Assembly (NCBI RefSeq): GCF_042682785.1
Contig: NZ_JBHUIB010000001.1
Span: 806,001-870,000 of the forward strand
Length of the DNA stretch: 64,000 nt
Source of the DNA: Thalassotalea_F euphylliae
GTDB taxonomy: Bacteria; Pseudomonadota; Gammaproteobacteria; Enterobacterales; Alteromonadaceae
Direction of reading: 5' to 3'
Shown here in pieces: positions 32,430-42,204 of this stretch. The position numbers and the translations under genes are program-made. How positions within the stretch are numbered: the stretch's first letter is position 1; every line of letters begins with the position of its first letter. The notes below the pieces were generated by a model. The model ran no database searches. It was not told the DNA's origin and was given only the letters and a program-made list of their open reading frames with translations.

Positions 32430-33230
32430 CTACCAAACGGAGGTCAGCATCTTAATACTCAACGCCACAAGCAGTAAGGCGAACACTTTTTTCAGCACTG
32501 CGACAGGGAGTGCATGCGCAACTTTTGCACCGATAGGTGCGGTAAAAAAGCTCGTCACAGCAATACATGCTACGGCAGGTAAAAAGACAAACCCCAGGGT
32601 TAGGTGCTCGCCGTAACTTTTACTCCAACCATTCACTAAATACCCCAATGTACCGGCAACAGATATAGGCAGCCCCATTGCCGCAGACGTGCCGATGGCC
32701 TTTTTGATATCAATGCCTTTACGCGTTAAGTAAGGTACGGTTAATGAGCCACCGCCAATAGAGACTAACGCAGAAATAGCACCTATACCTGTGCCTACAG
32801 AGAGCAGTTGAAGTGTCGAAATCTCTGTTTCTTCTGCGTTGGCTGTTTTTTTGAAAAACATTTGCCAAGCGGTAAAGCCCATAAAGGCAGAGAAAAACAT
32901 AGCGAGATACAAAGAGTTTAATTGTGCCGCAAGAAATGTTGCTAAAAAGGTTCCAAGGATAACCCCGCCAGACATTTTACTTACTACAGGCCAAACAATG
33001 GCTCCTGCTTTTCGATGGGCACGCAAACTAGCGATTGAAGTAAAGACGATACACGCCATTGAGGTTCCAAGTGCAAGGTGGACGACACTTTCTGTATCAA
33101 TGCCTTGGGCAAGTAACATGACTGTTAGAGCGGGCACCATGATGCCGCCGCCACCGACACCGAGTAGTCCTGCGACAAACCCAACTACTACACCAAGAAT
33201 TGAAAAGGCCAGCAGCCACTCATATGTCAT
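32430..33230 (-). CDS. TauE/SafE family sulfite exporter-like permease
   Basis: 266 residues from the ATG of MTYEWLLAFS, preferred over an upstream in-frame start because it has a GGTG site and begins at the first membrane helix. About eight transmembrane helices. The two half-motifs VGFVAGLLGVGGGGIMVPAL and GAISALVSIGGGSLTVPYL are typical of TauE/SafE (DUF81) permeases, which move sulfite or organosulfur anions. Substrate unknown. It is convergent with the second hydrolase gene. Confidence 0.88.
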   Translation of the reverse strand: MTYEWLLAFSILGVVVGFVAGLLGVGGGGIMVPALTVMLLAQGIDTESVVHLALGTSMACIVFTSIASLRAHRKAGAIVWPVVSKMSGGVILGTFLATFLAAQLNSLYLAMFFSAFMGFTAWQMFFKKTANAEETEISTLQLLSVGTGIGAISALVSIGGGSLTVPYLTRKGIDIKKAIGTSAAMGLPISVAGTLGYLVNGWSKSYGEHLTLGFVFLPAVACIAVTSFFTAPIGAKVAHALPVAVLKKVFALLLVALSIKMLTSVW

Positions 33231-33314
33231 TTCACACCCCAAAATTATCGATGGAATCGCACCATAGCAATAACCTTGGGGTGATGACAATAAAAGCCTT
33301 TAATTTTCAGTATG

Positions 33315-33923
33315 CTAGCTTTTATATTTTACTGAGCAACCGTATGGTGCTGTGAGTTTTTTATCAACCGCTGCACCAGCCATTAAGCTATTCATACCTG
33401 CATCAACATAGTTGGTCGCCTTAGCAATGTCAGCCGGATTTGCTGACTTGATACTATCGATGGCGCCAGCATAACGTAGCATACCTTTCGGGTCGATGAT
33501 GTACATGTGCGGTGTTGTCTTTGCGCCATATAACTTACCTACTTCACCACTTTCATCAAACAAAACATGACTCGGTGCAGCCTTGCGTGTTTGTGTTAGC
33601 TCATCAGCTTTTTCGGGACTGACATGGCCTTGTTTACCTGGAGCGGAAGAAATGATGGATAACCACACCACATCTTGCTCTGTGTATTTTCGTTGTAATG
33701 CCTGCATGTTATCGCTTTCATAGTGCTTTTTAACATAGGGGCAAAGATGGTTAGTCCACTCTAAAACAACATACTTACCCGCATAATCGCTCAGGTTTAC
33801 CGTTTGACCTTGGCTGTTTTGTAGCGCAAATGTCGGTGCCGTTTTATCTACTTTTACTGCTGCACTGGTTATAAATGGCAGCATACAAACTATTGTCACT
33901 AGCCAGTGTTTAACGTATCGCAT
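33315..33923 (-). CDS. Redoxin-domain (thioredoxin-like) exported protein
   Basis: 202 residues with a signal peptide ending near TSAAV. The thioredoxin-like domain has LEWTNHLCPYVKKHYES, in which a single Cys replaces the usual CxxC, and a second Cys lies in the conserved end APYGCSVKYKS. KTTPHMYIIDPKG is the cis-Pro strand. It overlaps the 3' end of the DsbD-like gene by 14 bases, so it is co-translated and probably receives electrons from it in the periplasm. Peroxidase or reductase activity is not certain. Confidence 0.82.
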   Translation of the reverse strand: MRYVKHWLVTIVCMLPFITSAAVKVDKTAPTFALQNSQGQTVNLSDYAGKYVVLEWTNHLCPYVKKHYESDNMQALQRKYTEQDVVWLSIISSAPGKQGHVSPEKADELTQTRKAAPSHVLFDESGEVGKLYGAKTTPHMYIIDPKGMLRYAGAIDSIKSANPADIAKATNYVDAGMNSLMAGAAVDKKLTAPYGCSVKYKS

Positions 33924-35943
33924 GGTTTAGCTCCTGTTGTGCTTGTTTTATTGCATTGATCACAATTTCTGGTGTTAGAACTTGTGGTAAAACTTGTTCA
34001 GACTTATTGCCTGCGTACACTACATAAAGTGGCACGCCTGAGCGTTGGTAACGCGTCAAGAAGTCCAGTATTTCTTGGTTTTTATTGGTCCAGTCACCCA
34101 CCAAATAATGCACGCCTTGCTGTGCTAATGACTGTTGTAATTGCTCATCATTGAATGCAACTTGTTCGTTAACTTTACAGGTGATACACCAGTCAGCCGT
34201 CATATTGACCACCACTACTTGCCCATCATCGCGTAGTACTGCAAGTTTTGTGTCGCTATAGCTCTGCTCGGTTTGAATACTTTCTCCTGGAGAAAAACCC
34301 ACAGCCTTTACGCTGGTATAGCCTGCAACACCCAATGCAGCTGCTAAAGCGACATAGGTAGTAGCACTCTTCATTTTACTCGCTAGCCAAATAGCAAGTG
34401 CGAATATCAGTAAGCCAGACAATAACCACAGTTGCCCCAAACTATTGGTCTGCCCTAAAAACACCCAAAGCAACCACACTACCGTCGCTAACATGGGGAA
34501 AGCCAAAAATTGCCTAAACGTTTCCATCCAAGCCCCAGGTTTTGGTAGTAGCGCTGCAAACCTAGAGGATACGCTAAGCAAACTCATCGGCATGGCGAAA
34601 CCAAGCGCGAGTGCAGTAAAAATTAATAAGGTATCTAGCGCAGGGCTTACCATAGCGATACCTAGAGCTGTTGCCATAAATGGTGCTGTACAAGGCGAGG
34701 CCACAATAACGGCTAACACGCCAGTAAAAAACTGGCTGCTAAAGCTATTTCCTTGTGTCAGCTTTTGGCCAGCCCCAGAAAGCCTAGCCCCGGAAGGCGC
34801 GACATCCCATAGCATCAGCGCAATAAAAAGAAATAAGAAAGAGAGTCCAGCGATTACCAAAGGCTCTTGCAAATGAAAGCCCCAGCCAATGGCATTTCCA
34901 CTTGCTTTAAGCCCCAAGATCAATACGGCAAATAACCAAAAGCTCAACAATATTCCCGCTAAATAACCCCAATGATCGTGCTTTTGTGTTTTACCCACAC
35001 CGTTGCCCGCTGCCAGTGCCATGGCTTTTATTGAGAGTACCGGCAATACACAAGGCATAATATTGAGAATAAGGCCGCCTAAAAAAGCAAAAAACATCAT
35101 TAGCCACAGCGACTGGTTTGTACTTGCTATCGATGCGACGCCAGCATTCAACTGCGCATTGAGATAAAAGCCCTGTTTACCGTCCGTCAGTAGGAAATTC
35201 ACAGGCTCATCGTTAAGGCTAAAATAATCAGACTTGGCAAGTAACACATTTTGCTGAGTTTTATCATGTTCTTCTGCTATCCACTGTTGCTTGGCATTGT
35301 GTTGAATTAAGTCAGCTCGAAACGGCAATAACTGCCAGTCCCCGTTATAAGGTGTTTGCACTGATAAGGTGAGATATTGTTCAGTTATTTCATACTGCCC
35401 TTCAAGTTGCGTTGTTTGGGGCAATCGCTCGCGAGTTTCAAGAAACATCTTCGCTTGCTCTGACGCTATGGCGTGTTCACCAACAGCAATATCGATTGAG
35501 AGCGTCGCCCAGCCAGGAATACAGTCTTCTTTACATACTAACCAAGACAAATCAGCAGTGATGGTTGCAGTATCTGAACCGGCGAGGTTATCGACCGTAA
35601 ACGGTACCATTAGCAACGTATCACCGCTGTAGCCATAATTGATTAGGTGGGCAACTGGAATCTGCTCTGGAATTGGCCAGTGAATGTCACCAAAATTTAT
35701 TTTGGCATCCGTTTGCCAGGAAACCGCCGGCGCTTCACCCGAATCTCCGGCGTTACGCCAGTAGGTATGCCATTCAGGATCTGGTGATAGTAATATTCCC
35801 AGCCAATATTGCTTACCTACAATAACCGTAGAATGTTCAGAAAGTAAGGTCACTTTAATATGCGGCCCATCTGCGGTGCTTTGCGCCCAGCCCTGCTGAA
35901 AGAGGAGCACAAAACTGACCAGAGCAGCAACTAAGTGTTTCAT
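33910..35943 (-). CDS. DsbD/ScsB-like thiol:disulfide interchange protein
   Basis: 677 residues. A signal peptide (to QGWAQ) and an N-terminal periplasmic domain (about 25-270, PEWHTYWRNAGDSGEAP, CKEDCIPGWATL) are followed by about eight transmembrane helices carrying the Cys pair in LNIMPCVLPVLS and VASPCTAPFMA, then a C-terminal thioredoxin domain with NMTADWCITCKVNE. The protein carries electrons from cytoplasmic thioredoxin through the membrane to periplasmic partners. Length and N-domain fit the ScsB/DsbD-like group rather than classical DsbD. The redoxin gene overlaps its 3' end. Confidence 0.9.
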   Translation of the reverse strand: MKHLVAALVSFVLLFQQGWAQSTADGPHIKVTLLSEHSTVIVGKQYWLGILLSPDPEWHTYWRNAGDSGEAPAVSWQTDAKINFGDIHWPIPEQIPVAHLINYGYSGDTLLMVPFTVDNLAGSDTATITADLSWLVCKEDCIPGWATLSIDIAVGEHAIASEQAKMFLETRERLPQTTQLEGQYEITEQYLTLSVQTPYNGDWQLLPFRADLIQHNAKQQWIAEEHDKTQQNVLLAKSDYFSLNDEPVNFLLTDGKQGFYLNAQLNAGVASIASTNQSLWLMMFFAFLGGLILNIMPCVLPVLSIKAMALAAGNGVGKTQKHDHWGYLAGILLSFWLFAVLILGLKASGNAIGWGFHLQEPLVIAGLSFLFLFIALMLWDVAPSGARLSGAGQKLTQGNSFSSQFFTGVLAVIVASPCTAPFMATALGIAMVSPALDTLLIFTALALGFAMPMSLLSVSSRFAALLPKPGAWMETFRQFLAFPMLATVVWLLWVFLGQTNSLGQLWLLSGLLIFALAIWLASKMKSATTYVALAAALGVAGYTSVKAVGFSPGESIQTEQSYSDTKLAVLRDDGQVVVVNMTADWCITCKVNEQVAFNDEQLQQSLAQQGVHYLVGDWTNKNQEILDFLTRYQRSGVPLYVVYAGNKSEQVLPQVLTPEIVINAIKQAQQELNHAIR

Positions 35944-36116
35944 ATATCGACCAAATTTAACCTGATTAATTATTCACCATCATAGCCTACGCGTTACGCA
36001 AAAATGAAGATCAAACCGTAAGGAAGTTACATTGAGCCTTAGGCTTTTTTGCTTCGTATTGTTTCTACTTAAGTCGGTAATACTTGGCACTCCGCATAGG
36101 TTTGCCAATCGAACAA

Positions 36117-36596
36117 ATGAGAACCACTTACACTATGGCCGCCAAGCAACGAAAATACGTACTTCTCGCGATGATTGGGCTCACTGCAGCGTTGGCATTG
36201 TCAGGTTTTGCTGCAACGAAACAAGCGATAGATGCACCAGAGAGTATCGCTGAATTTGCGTGGCAAAATCGACTCATACTCATTAACGTCGACTCACAGC
36301 CGCCGCTTATGCCATTTATGCGAGAATTAGATTATCAGCAACTGACAGACAGAAAGCTTGTCGTATACGCACTTATCAATAAACAAAGCTATCAAATACT
36401 GCCAAGCGGTGTGATGAAGCGCACAAAGCCTTTTGACAAAGCCTTGCAGGCAACACTAACTTCACCAAATACTGCTGTAGTGATTGGATTAGATGGCGGA
36501 CAAAAAGCCGAATACGAAATTGAGTCGCTTAACTTTGAGCGTATTTCAGCCCTAATAGATACTATGCCCATGCGACAATCTGAGCTTGGTAGGTAA
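36117..36596 (+). CDS. DUF4174 domain protein
   Basis: 159 residues from the ATG at 36117; the ATG at 36135 is an equal choice because neither has a strong ribosome site. A hydrophobic segment (YVLLAMIGLTAALALSGFAA) would be a signal or anchor. The domain (EFAWQNRLILINVDSQ, RKLVVYALINKQ, TAVVIGLDGGQKAEYE) fits DUF4174, a thioredoxin-fold-like family of unknown function. It is divergent from the DsbD-like gene. Confidence 0.72.
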   Translation: MRTTYTMAAKQRKYVLLAMIGLTAALALSGFAATKQAIDAPESIAEFAWQNRLILINVDSQPPLMPFMRELDYQQLTDRKLVVYALINKQSYQILPSGVMKRTKPFDKALQATLTSPNTAVVIGLDGGQKAEYEIESLNFERISALIDTMPMRQSELGR

Positions 36597-36704
36597 TTGG
36601 CTTTACACTGAAAAATATCAAACTATAAAGCATGGATGACGCCCACTGTTTATAAAGCGCTAAACAAGGTAAAATGCGGCTAGAATTTTTATCGCTTGCA
36701 CAGC

Positions 36705-38384
36705 ATGACTAACGACAGTTCAACAACGCACTTTACACCACTAAGTATCGATTCAGATACGACATTGCCCGCGAAATTCACTTACCCGTTTTGTTACGAG
36801 CCTCATCCATTGTCCACACTTGCTAGTGAGCACCTACAAACTTCACTAGATAAGATACACAAACCTGATGACAAAATACCCGGAAAAATGTACGGGGTAC
36901 TGGTGGTTCAAAATGATAAAGATCAACTGGGTTATTTAACGGCTGTATCTGGCGATCAAAGCCCGCTAGATCACCAATACGAAATCCCTTTTGTCCCGCC
37001 TGTTTTTGAAGGGTTTGAGAACGATAGTGAATTCAATCGTAAACATCAAATTGTGCTGTCTATCAACGAGGAAATTGATGCATTAACGACATCCTCTCTG
37101 TACCAACAACTCGGTACATTGGTGAGCTCTGAAAAGTCTGCCAGTGAATTTCAAATCGGCCGCTGTCAACGCCACCATGTTGAAAATAGAAAGCAACGGA
37201 AAAAGGCGCGCAGCGAACTTAGTGAACAGCTAGCCAACAACACCATTACAGAGCAGGAGCACAGAGAGCAAAGCATTGAGCTTTCTCGTCAAAGCGTGCA
37301 CGACAAAAAAACAATAAGCGCCCTAAAAGACTACTGGCAACAACGAATTGAGCAAGTGTCTGCAAAGCTTAACACACTTGAAAGCCAGTTAGACGCATTG
37401 AAAAAGCAACGTCGTAAGCTTTCCTCTGGTTTACAAAAAATGCTGTTCAAGCAATATCAAATGCTTAACCAACATGGCGATGCCAAAAGCGTTTACGACA
37501 TTTTTCAAGAAACTGAACACGCTAAACCGCCAGCAGGCAGTGGTGATTGTGCAGCACCTAAACTTCTTCAATACGCGTTCAAAAATAAGTTAAAGCCGAT
37601 TTGTATGGCTGAATTTTGGTGGGGGCAAGCACCTAAATCGGAAGTGCGAAAACATGGCCAGTATTACCCCGCTTGCCAAGGAAAGTGCCAACCTATATTG
37701 GGGCATATGTTGCAAGGCATAACGCTCGATGACAATCCTTTACTGACAAATCCAGCGGAAAATCTAGAGCTACCTATAGTTTACCAAGACGAACACTTAG
37801 TGGTTGTTAATAAACCCGCTGGATTGCTCTCTGTGCCAGGCAAGACAATCAAAGATTCTGTTTACACACGCATAAAAACAATGTTTCCTGACGCCACAGG
37901 CGCATTGACACTGCACCGATTAGACATGGCAACGTCTGGCTTGTTGGTATTGGCGCTAACGCCTCGAAGCCATAAGCATTTGCAAAAGCAATTTATCAAT
38001 AAAGTCATTCAAAAGCGTTACGTTGCGTTGCTTGAAAACACTATTGATACACATGACGGAGAAATAAACTTACCCTTGATGCTCGACATTCACGATCGTC
38101 CTCGCCAAATAGTCGACATTGCGCATGGCAAACCCGCCCAAACAAAGTGGAAAGTCATCGAACATAGTCAGGGTAAAACACGCCTTTACCTCTATCCTAT
38201 CACGGGTAGAACCCATCAGCTTCGCGTTCATTGCTCTCACCCCGATGGGTTAAATACCCCGATTCTCGGTGATGAGTTGTATGGTTCGTCAGATCGACGA
38301 TTGCACTTACATGCCCAACGCTTGAGCTTCTTTCACCCTATTAGCCAAGAACGGGTTAGCTTCGAGGTGGCTCCAGACTTTTAG
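36705..38384 (+). CDS. RluA-family pseudouridine synthase, long form
   Basis: 559 residues from the ATG at 36705 (a TTG three codons earlier is weaker). The C-terminal half (about 345-559) is the RluA catalytic domain with HRLDMATSGLLVLAL, where Asp is the catalytic residue, plus LPIVYQDEHLVVVNKPAG and GRTHQLRVHCSHP. The N-terminal half is an extra region with a basic coiled coil (about 165-250) and a Cys-rich segment (CAAPKLLQ, CMAEFWWG, CQGKCQP). The long form occurs in Vibrio and Alteromonadales. The modified RNA site is unknown. Confidence 0.9.
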   Translation: MTNDSSTTHFTPLSIDSDTTLPAKFTYPFCYEPHPLSTLASEHLQTSLDKIHKPDDKIPGKMYGVLVVQNDKDQLGYLTAVSGDQSPLDHQYEIPFVPPVFEGFENDSEFNRKHQIVLSINEEIDALTTSSLYQQLGTLVSSEKSASEFQIGRCQRHHVENRKQRKKARSELSEQLANNTITEQEHREQSIELSRQSVHDKKTISALKDYWQQRIEQVSAKLNTLESQLDALKKQRRKLSSGLQKMLFKQYQMLNQHGDAKSVYDIFQETEHAKPPAGSGDCAAPKLLQYAFKNKLKPICMAEFWWGQAPKSEVRKHGQYYPACQGKCQPILGHMLQGITLDDNPLLTNPAENLELPIVYQDEHLVVVNKPAGLLSVPGKTIKDSVYTRIKTMFPDATGALTLHRLDMATSGLLVLALTPRSHKHLQKQFINKVIQKRYVALLENTIDTHDGEINLPLMLDIHDRPRQIVDIAHGKPAQTKWKVIEHSQGKTRLYLYPITGRTHQLRVHCSHPDGLNTPILGDELYGSSDRRLHLHAQRLSFFHPISQERVSFEVAPDF

Positions 38385-38403
38385 CGTGTCTTTCAACAAC
38401 ACC

Positions 38404-39402
38404 CTATTCGCTGGCTATTGCATTGAATTGTTTTCGATAAGCCATTGGCGATATCGATACGCGTTGTTTAAAGTGATGCCGCAGCGTCATTGACGTGCCT
38501 AGCCCGACTTGTTCTGCGACTGCATCCATCGACAGTGCTGTGGACTCCAATAAATGCTTTGCCGCTTCAATGCGCAAATGGATTAGCCACTCACCTGGTG
38601 TTGTGCCTGTTGCTTTTTTGAAATGTCGGAGAAAAGTACGATCACTCATATGAAGCTGACCAGCTAATTGAGCAATAGTGACTTTTTCGGCAAAATGCTG
38701 CTCCATAAAATAGAGCACTTCTGACATATTATTTCGCCCAGTTTGTGGCATAGGTTGCTCAATAAATTGTGCCTGGCCGCCACTTCGCACAGGTTGCACG
38801 ACTAACCGACGAGCCACTTTGTTTGCCGCTTCATGACCAAAGTCTTGCCTAACCAAAGACAAACACATATCAATGCCGGCCGCGCTGCCAGCTGATGTGG
38901 TAATGTTTTCTAACTCAATATAAAGAACATCAGCGTCGACATGTATTTGCGGGTATTTTTCTTTTAACTTGGTCGCATAGCGCCAATGCGTTGTTGCTCG
39001 CTTGTCTTCAAGTAGGCCAGCTGCCGCTAAGACAAAAACACCTGAACATATTGATGCTAAACGAATGCCTGCACTCGATGCCTGCCTGAGGGTTTGACAC
39101 AAAACAGGCGGTGGCTCTTTGTCTATGCCACTCCACCCAGGGATAATAATGGTGTCGAACTCTCGCCAATCAGAAAGGGCATAGTCAGCTGACATTTGTC
39201 CACCATATTGTGTGTTGACACACTGACCATCAACTGAAATCGTCGAATATTGATACCAGTTTCCTTCAATTTCAGGCCGCGCCAAACCAAAAATTTCTGC
39301 GACACAGCTAAATTCAAACAAACACAGGTTGTTGTATATCAACACACCTATGTGGATATCTTCGTTGGCGTTAACCTTGTGAGGTAGTGTGGCAAGACTC
39401 AT
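38404..39402 (-). CDS. GlxA-family AraC-type transcriptional regulator
   Basis: 332 residues. The N-terminal DJ-1/PfpI-like domain (about 15-195) has IHIGVLIYNNLCLFE-type opening and LASICSGVFVLAAAGLL at the nucleophile elbow. The C-terminal AraC domain (about 230-325) has two helix-turn-helices, VTIAQLAGQLHMSDRTFLRH and MDAVAEQVGLGTSMTLRHH. It is divergent from the rhodanese gene at 39506, with about 100 bases between, and probably regulates it. Confidence 0.9.
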   Translation of the reverse strand: MSLATLPHKVNANEDIHIGVLIYNNLCLFEFSCVAEIFGLARPEIEGNWYQYSTISVDGQCVNTQYGGQMSADYALSDWREFDTIIIPGWSGIDKEPPPVLCQTLRQASSAGIRLASICSGVFVLAAAGLLEDKRATTHWRYATKLKEKYPQIHVDADVLYIELENITTSAGSAAGIDMCLSLVRQDFGHEAANKVARRLVVQPVRSGGQAQFIEQPMPQTGRNNMSEVLYFMEQHFAEKVTIAQLAGQLHMSDRTFLRHFKKATGTTPGEWLIHLRIEAAKHLLESTALSMDAVAEQVGLGTSMTLRHHFKQRVSISPMAYRKQFNAIASE

Positions 39403-39505
39403 TTGTCACTTTTTCATCGAACCATGTCATTTACGCCAATAGTAGCGAATAGCATATAAGCAGACAATACCCACTCACTACCGAAACGATGAAAAAGGAC
39501 TGACC

Positions 39506-39901
39506 ATGAACAACCCTGTCACTCAGGTTAACGCGGCTCCAGCTAACGAAGCACTAGCGCACTTTAAACGCTCATTTTCGTTCGAAACGGACTGCTGGGA
39601 TACTCACTTTGCCCTTCAACTAGACAACCCAAGCTTTGTGCTATTGGATGTCCGCAGCCCCGAGCTATACAAAAGCGGTCATATTCCCGGTGCAGTGAAT
39701 TTACCTCATGGAAAAATTATCGCTTCAAAAATGCGAGATTGGACAATCGATACATTATTTGTCGTCTATTGCGCAGGTCCTCATTGCAACGGCGCAGCAA
39801 AAGCGGCAGTAAAACTGGCTCAATTAGAACGACCCGTAAAGCTAATGGTAGGCGGAATTACTGGCTGGTTAGACGAAGGATTCACACTGCAAAAAATGTG
39901 A
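39506..39901 (+). CDS. Single-domain rhodanese-like protein
   Basis: 131 residues. FVLLDVRSPELYKSGHIPGA is the rhodanese core and VYCAGPHCNGAAKAA holds the active Cys loop. The loop CAGPHCN has two Cys residues, unlike plain CRxGxR rhodaneses, and is found in small sulfurtransferases next to GlxA-type regulators. AAGGA lies upstream of the ATG. It may handle sulfane sulfur in the cytoplasm. Confidence 0.87.
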   Translation: MNNPVTQVNAAPANEALAHFKRSFSFETDCWDTHFALQLDNPSFVLLDVRSPELYKSGHIPGAVNLPHGKIIASKMRDWTIDTLFVVYCAGPHCNGAAKAAVKLAQLERPVKLMVGGITGWLDEGFTLQKM

Positions 39902-40033
39902 ACACTAAGTGTAGCATTTATTTACATAAGGAAAATTAAAGCCACCCAAACCTTTGTTTTAAAAGCACTATTCTATTGGCATGTTTTTTTGCTGAGCGTC
40001 ATTTGTAGTTAACACCTAAAGGATAGTAAACAA

Positions 40034-40660
40034 ATGCTTGGAAAATCAGTAACAAAGCTTATTAGTGTCGTATTACTTACGCTAGCCATATCGCCAAATG
40101 CAAAGGCGGGCCTGATGTATCAAATTACTGGTGACATTGTCCCTTTATTTTCGAATATTACAGGTAGCTTTGAAATAGTTGTTGATGTTGACGACTTAAC
40201 ACGACAAATGGACTCATCTGAGCCGACATTACTTGACCCTTTAATGATCAGTCCTTGGTTTGGTTACGACGTTGTCTCTGCAAACTTGCTGATTAATGGT
40301 TTTAATTTTGATACTAGCCATGTTATCAGTGATGTAAACGAACCTGCGACAGGCGGACCAACGGCGCAAATTTGGTTTGAAGGTGCTGATGTAGATGGTG
40401 CTTTCGATCACTTTGCCATCAACTTTGACAATGGCATTGAAAAAGCTATTTTAGGATTCCATACCTTCGCTGGCGACCCTTTCAACGGACCATTTGGTAA
40501 CGTTATTATTCCTGAAGCTATCGTGTTTAATAATAATGAAAACTGGGTCGGAGAATATACCAACGTGCAAGTAACTCAGCTTTCTACGCCAATTGATGCA
40601 CCTGCAACATTAGCGCTTGTGTTACTCGGGTTATTCGCAATGCAAAAGCGTCGGTCATAG
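40034..40660 (+). CDS. Exported protein with PEP-CTERM-like C-terminal tail
   Basis: 208 residues with a signal peptide (to NAKA) and a beta-rich body (LMYQITGDIVPLFSNITGSF). The end, DAPATLALVLLGLFAMQKRR, is a short motif, one hydrophobic helix and an Arg/Lys cluster, which is the layout of exosortase-type sorting tails. The usual PEP is replaced by APAT, a variant I associate with marine gammaproteobacteria. An exosortase would cut it and export it to the surface. Function of the body is unknown. Confidence 0.75.
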   Translation: MLGKSVTKLISVVLLTLAISPNAKAGLMYQITGDIVPLFSNITGSFEIVVDVDDLTRQMDSSEPTLLDPLMISPWFGYDVVSANLLINGFNFDTSHVISDVNEPATGGPTAQIWFEGADVDGAFDHFAINFDNGIEKAILGFHTFAGDPFNGPFGNVIIPEAIVFNNNENWVGEYTNVQVTQLSTPIDAPATLALVLLGLFAMQKRRS

Positions 40661-40677
40661 TCAGGTAACTCATAAGA

Positions 40678-40699
40678 AAGGGTAGCATTTGCTACCCTT
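40678..40699. terminator. Hairpin between convergent genes
   Basis: AAGGGTAGC/GCTACCCTT with an ATTT loop, between the PEP-CTERM-like gene and the VOC gene. Confidence 0.65.
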
Positions 40700-40709
40700 G
40701 CACTCAGTA

Positions 40710-41210
40710 TTAATATGCGCCGGCAGAATACGTTAACTCGTAGCTATGGCTGTATATTTCTAAAATATTTCCGAACGGGTCTTCCATATAAATCATACGA
40801 TATGGCTTTTCACCAGGGTAGTAATAACGCGGTGCATCCATACGTTTCTTACCGCCCGCTGCGACCACCTTTTCAACCAAATCTTCCAAGTTTGGATCTT
40901 GAACACAGAAATGAAATATACCTGTTTTCCAATATTCAAAGTTGTTTTCTGGATTCTGTTGATTCTTGAACTGAAATAGCTCTACTCCAATACGATCACC
41001 TGTCGACAGGTGGGCTATTTTAAATTTTCCCCAATTCGGGCCAAATACATCAGTACACATTTCTCCGATTGGGCTATCGTCTTCTTCAATTTCTGTTGGC
41101 TCCATGATCAGGTACCAACCAAGCACCTCAGTATAAAACTTAACCGCTGCCTCAACATCAGGTACTGATATACCAATGTGTGAAAATGTGCGTGGATAAG
41201 GTGTTGCCAT
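40710..41210 (-). CDS. VOC (glyoxalase/bleomycin-resistance fold) family protein
   Basis: 166 residues. RTFSHIGISVPDVEAAVKFY and VLGWYLIMEP start the first beta-alpha-beta-beta-beta unit, and IFHFCVQDPNLEDLVEKVVA with IYMEDPFGNILEIYSHS the second. Metal ligands of the vicinal-oxygen-chelate fold are likely the first His, the His in IFHF and the Glu in LEIY. Such proteins are lyases, dioxygenases or isomerases; the reaction is not clear. It is divergent from a LysR gene (41334), its probable regulator. Confidence 0.85.
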   Translation of the reverse strand: MATPYPRTFSHIGISVPDVEAAVKFYTEVLGWYLIMEPTEIEEDDSPIGEMCTDVFGPNWGKFKIAHLSTGDRIGVELFQFKNQQNPENNFEYWKTGIFHFCVQDPNLEDLVEKVVAAGGKKRMDAPRYYYPGEKPYRMIYMEDPFGNILEIYSHSYELTYSAGAY

Positions 41211-41333
41211 TCTATGCTCCTTTATTTGTGTCGTTGCAGCTGCTAGCCAACTGCTTACTTGATGAGCAAAGTATAGACGCTATAATCAAACATAAAAAAT
41301 TATCAATAATCATAAAAATGAGTATTTTATGTA

Positions 41334-42203
41334 ATGATAAATCAGACTTGGTTAAAGACATTTATCACCCTAGCTGATGTCGGCCACTTCACACAGACCG
41401 CTGAACGCCTATTCATGACTCAATCAGGTGTAAGCCAGCACATTAAAAAGTTAGAGACGCAATTAGGCGTCGATTTACTTATACGAGAAGGAAAAAGCTT
41501 TAGGCTCACTCAGCAAGGAAGAGAGCTCTATCAGCGTGGCAGCAAATTGTTGCAACTCGCTACTGATCTGAATGAAACGTTTAAAAAAGACAGTAGTTTT
41601 GAAGGTGATGTGTCAATCATGTCGCCAGGCAGCATAGGTTTGAAGCTTTACCCACAATTACTGTCACTACAAGAGCGCTACCCGCAACTATGTTTTTCAC
41701 ATCACTTCGCATCAAACAGCGGTATTGAGCAAGCGCTTGCTAATCATGCCTTAGATATCGGCATTATGACAAAAGTGCCGGAACACAAGCACATTGCCAG
41801 TAAAGAACTGACACAAGAGCCAATTGTATTAGTTACACCCAAGTATATAAAAAACGTGAGTTGGCCAAACTTGCTTGATTTAGGCTTTATTCATCACCCT
41901 GACGCAGAACATCACGCAAAGCTTCTACTGACTAAAAACTTTGACGAATTTGAACATACCAGCCAGTTCATCGACTGTGGAAGCTCAAACCAAATCACAC
42001 TCATTCTAGAGCCTGTCGCACGTGGATTTGGGTTTACCGTATTGCCGCTATATGCCGTACAAGCGTTTAAACGACATCAAGACATACACGTTCATCCGCT
42101 AAAAAACAAAGCCTATGAACATGCTTATCTTTGCTACAACCGCATGGCAAATCAAAGTGCTCGTGTAAAAATGGTTAATAAGTTTTTGAATAGTCTCTTT
42201 TAA
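41334..42203 (+). CDS. LysR family transcriptional regulator
   Basis: 289 residues. The helix-turn-helix is FITLADVGHFTQTAERLFMT with SGVSQHIKKLETQLG, and the effector domain begins near residue 88 (GDVSIMSPGSIGLKLYP). It shares a 123-base promoter region with the divergent VOC gene at 40710-41210. Its stop codon abuts that of the convergent phosphatase gene. Confidence 0.87.
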   Translation: MINQTWLKTFITLADVGHFTQTAERLFMTQSGVSQHIKKLETQLGVDLLIREGKSFRLTQQGRELYQRGSKLLQLATDLNETFKKDSSFEGDVSIMSPGSIGLKLYPQLLSLQERYPQLCFSHHFASNSGIEQALANHALDIGIMTKVPEHKHIASKELTQEPIVLVTPKYIKNVSWPNLLDLGFIHHPDAEHHAKLLLTKNFDEFEHTSQFIDCGSSNQITLILEPVARGFGFTVLPLYAVQAFKRHQDIHVHPLKNKAYEHAYLCYNRMANQSARVKMVNKFLNSLF

Positions 42204-42204
42204 G

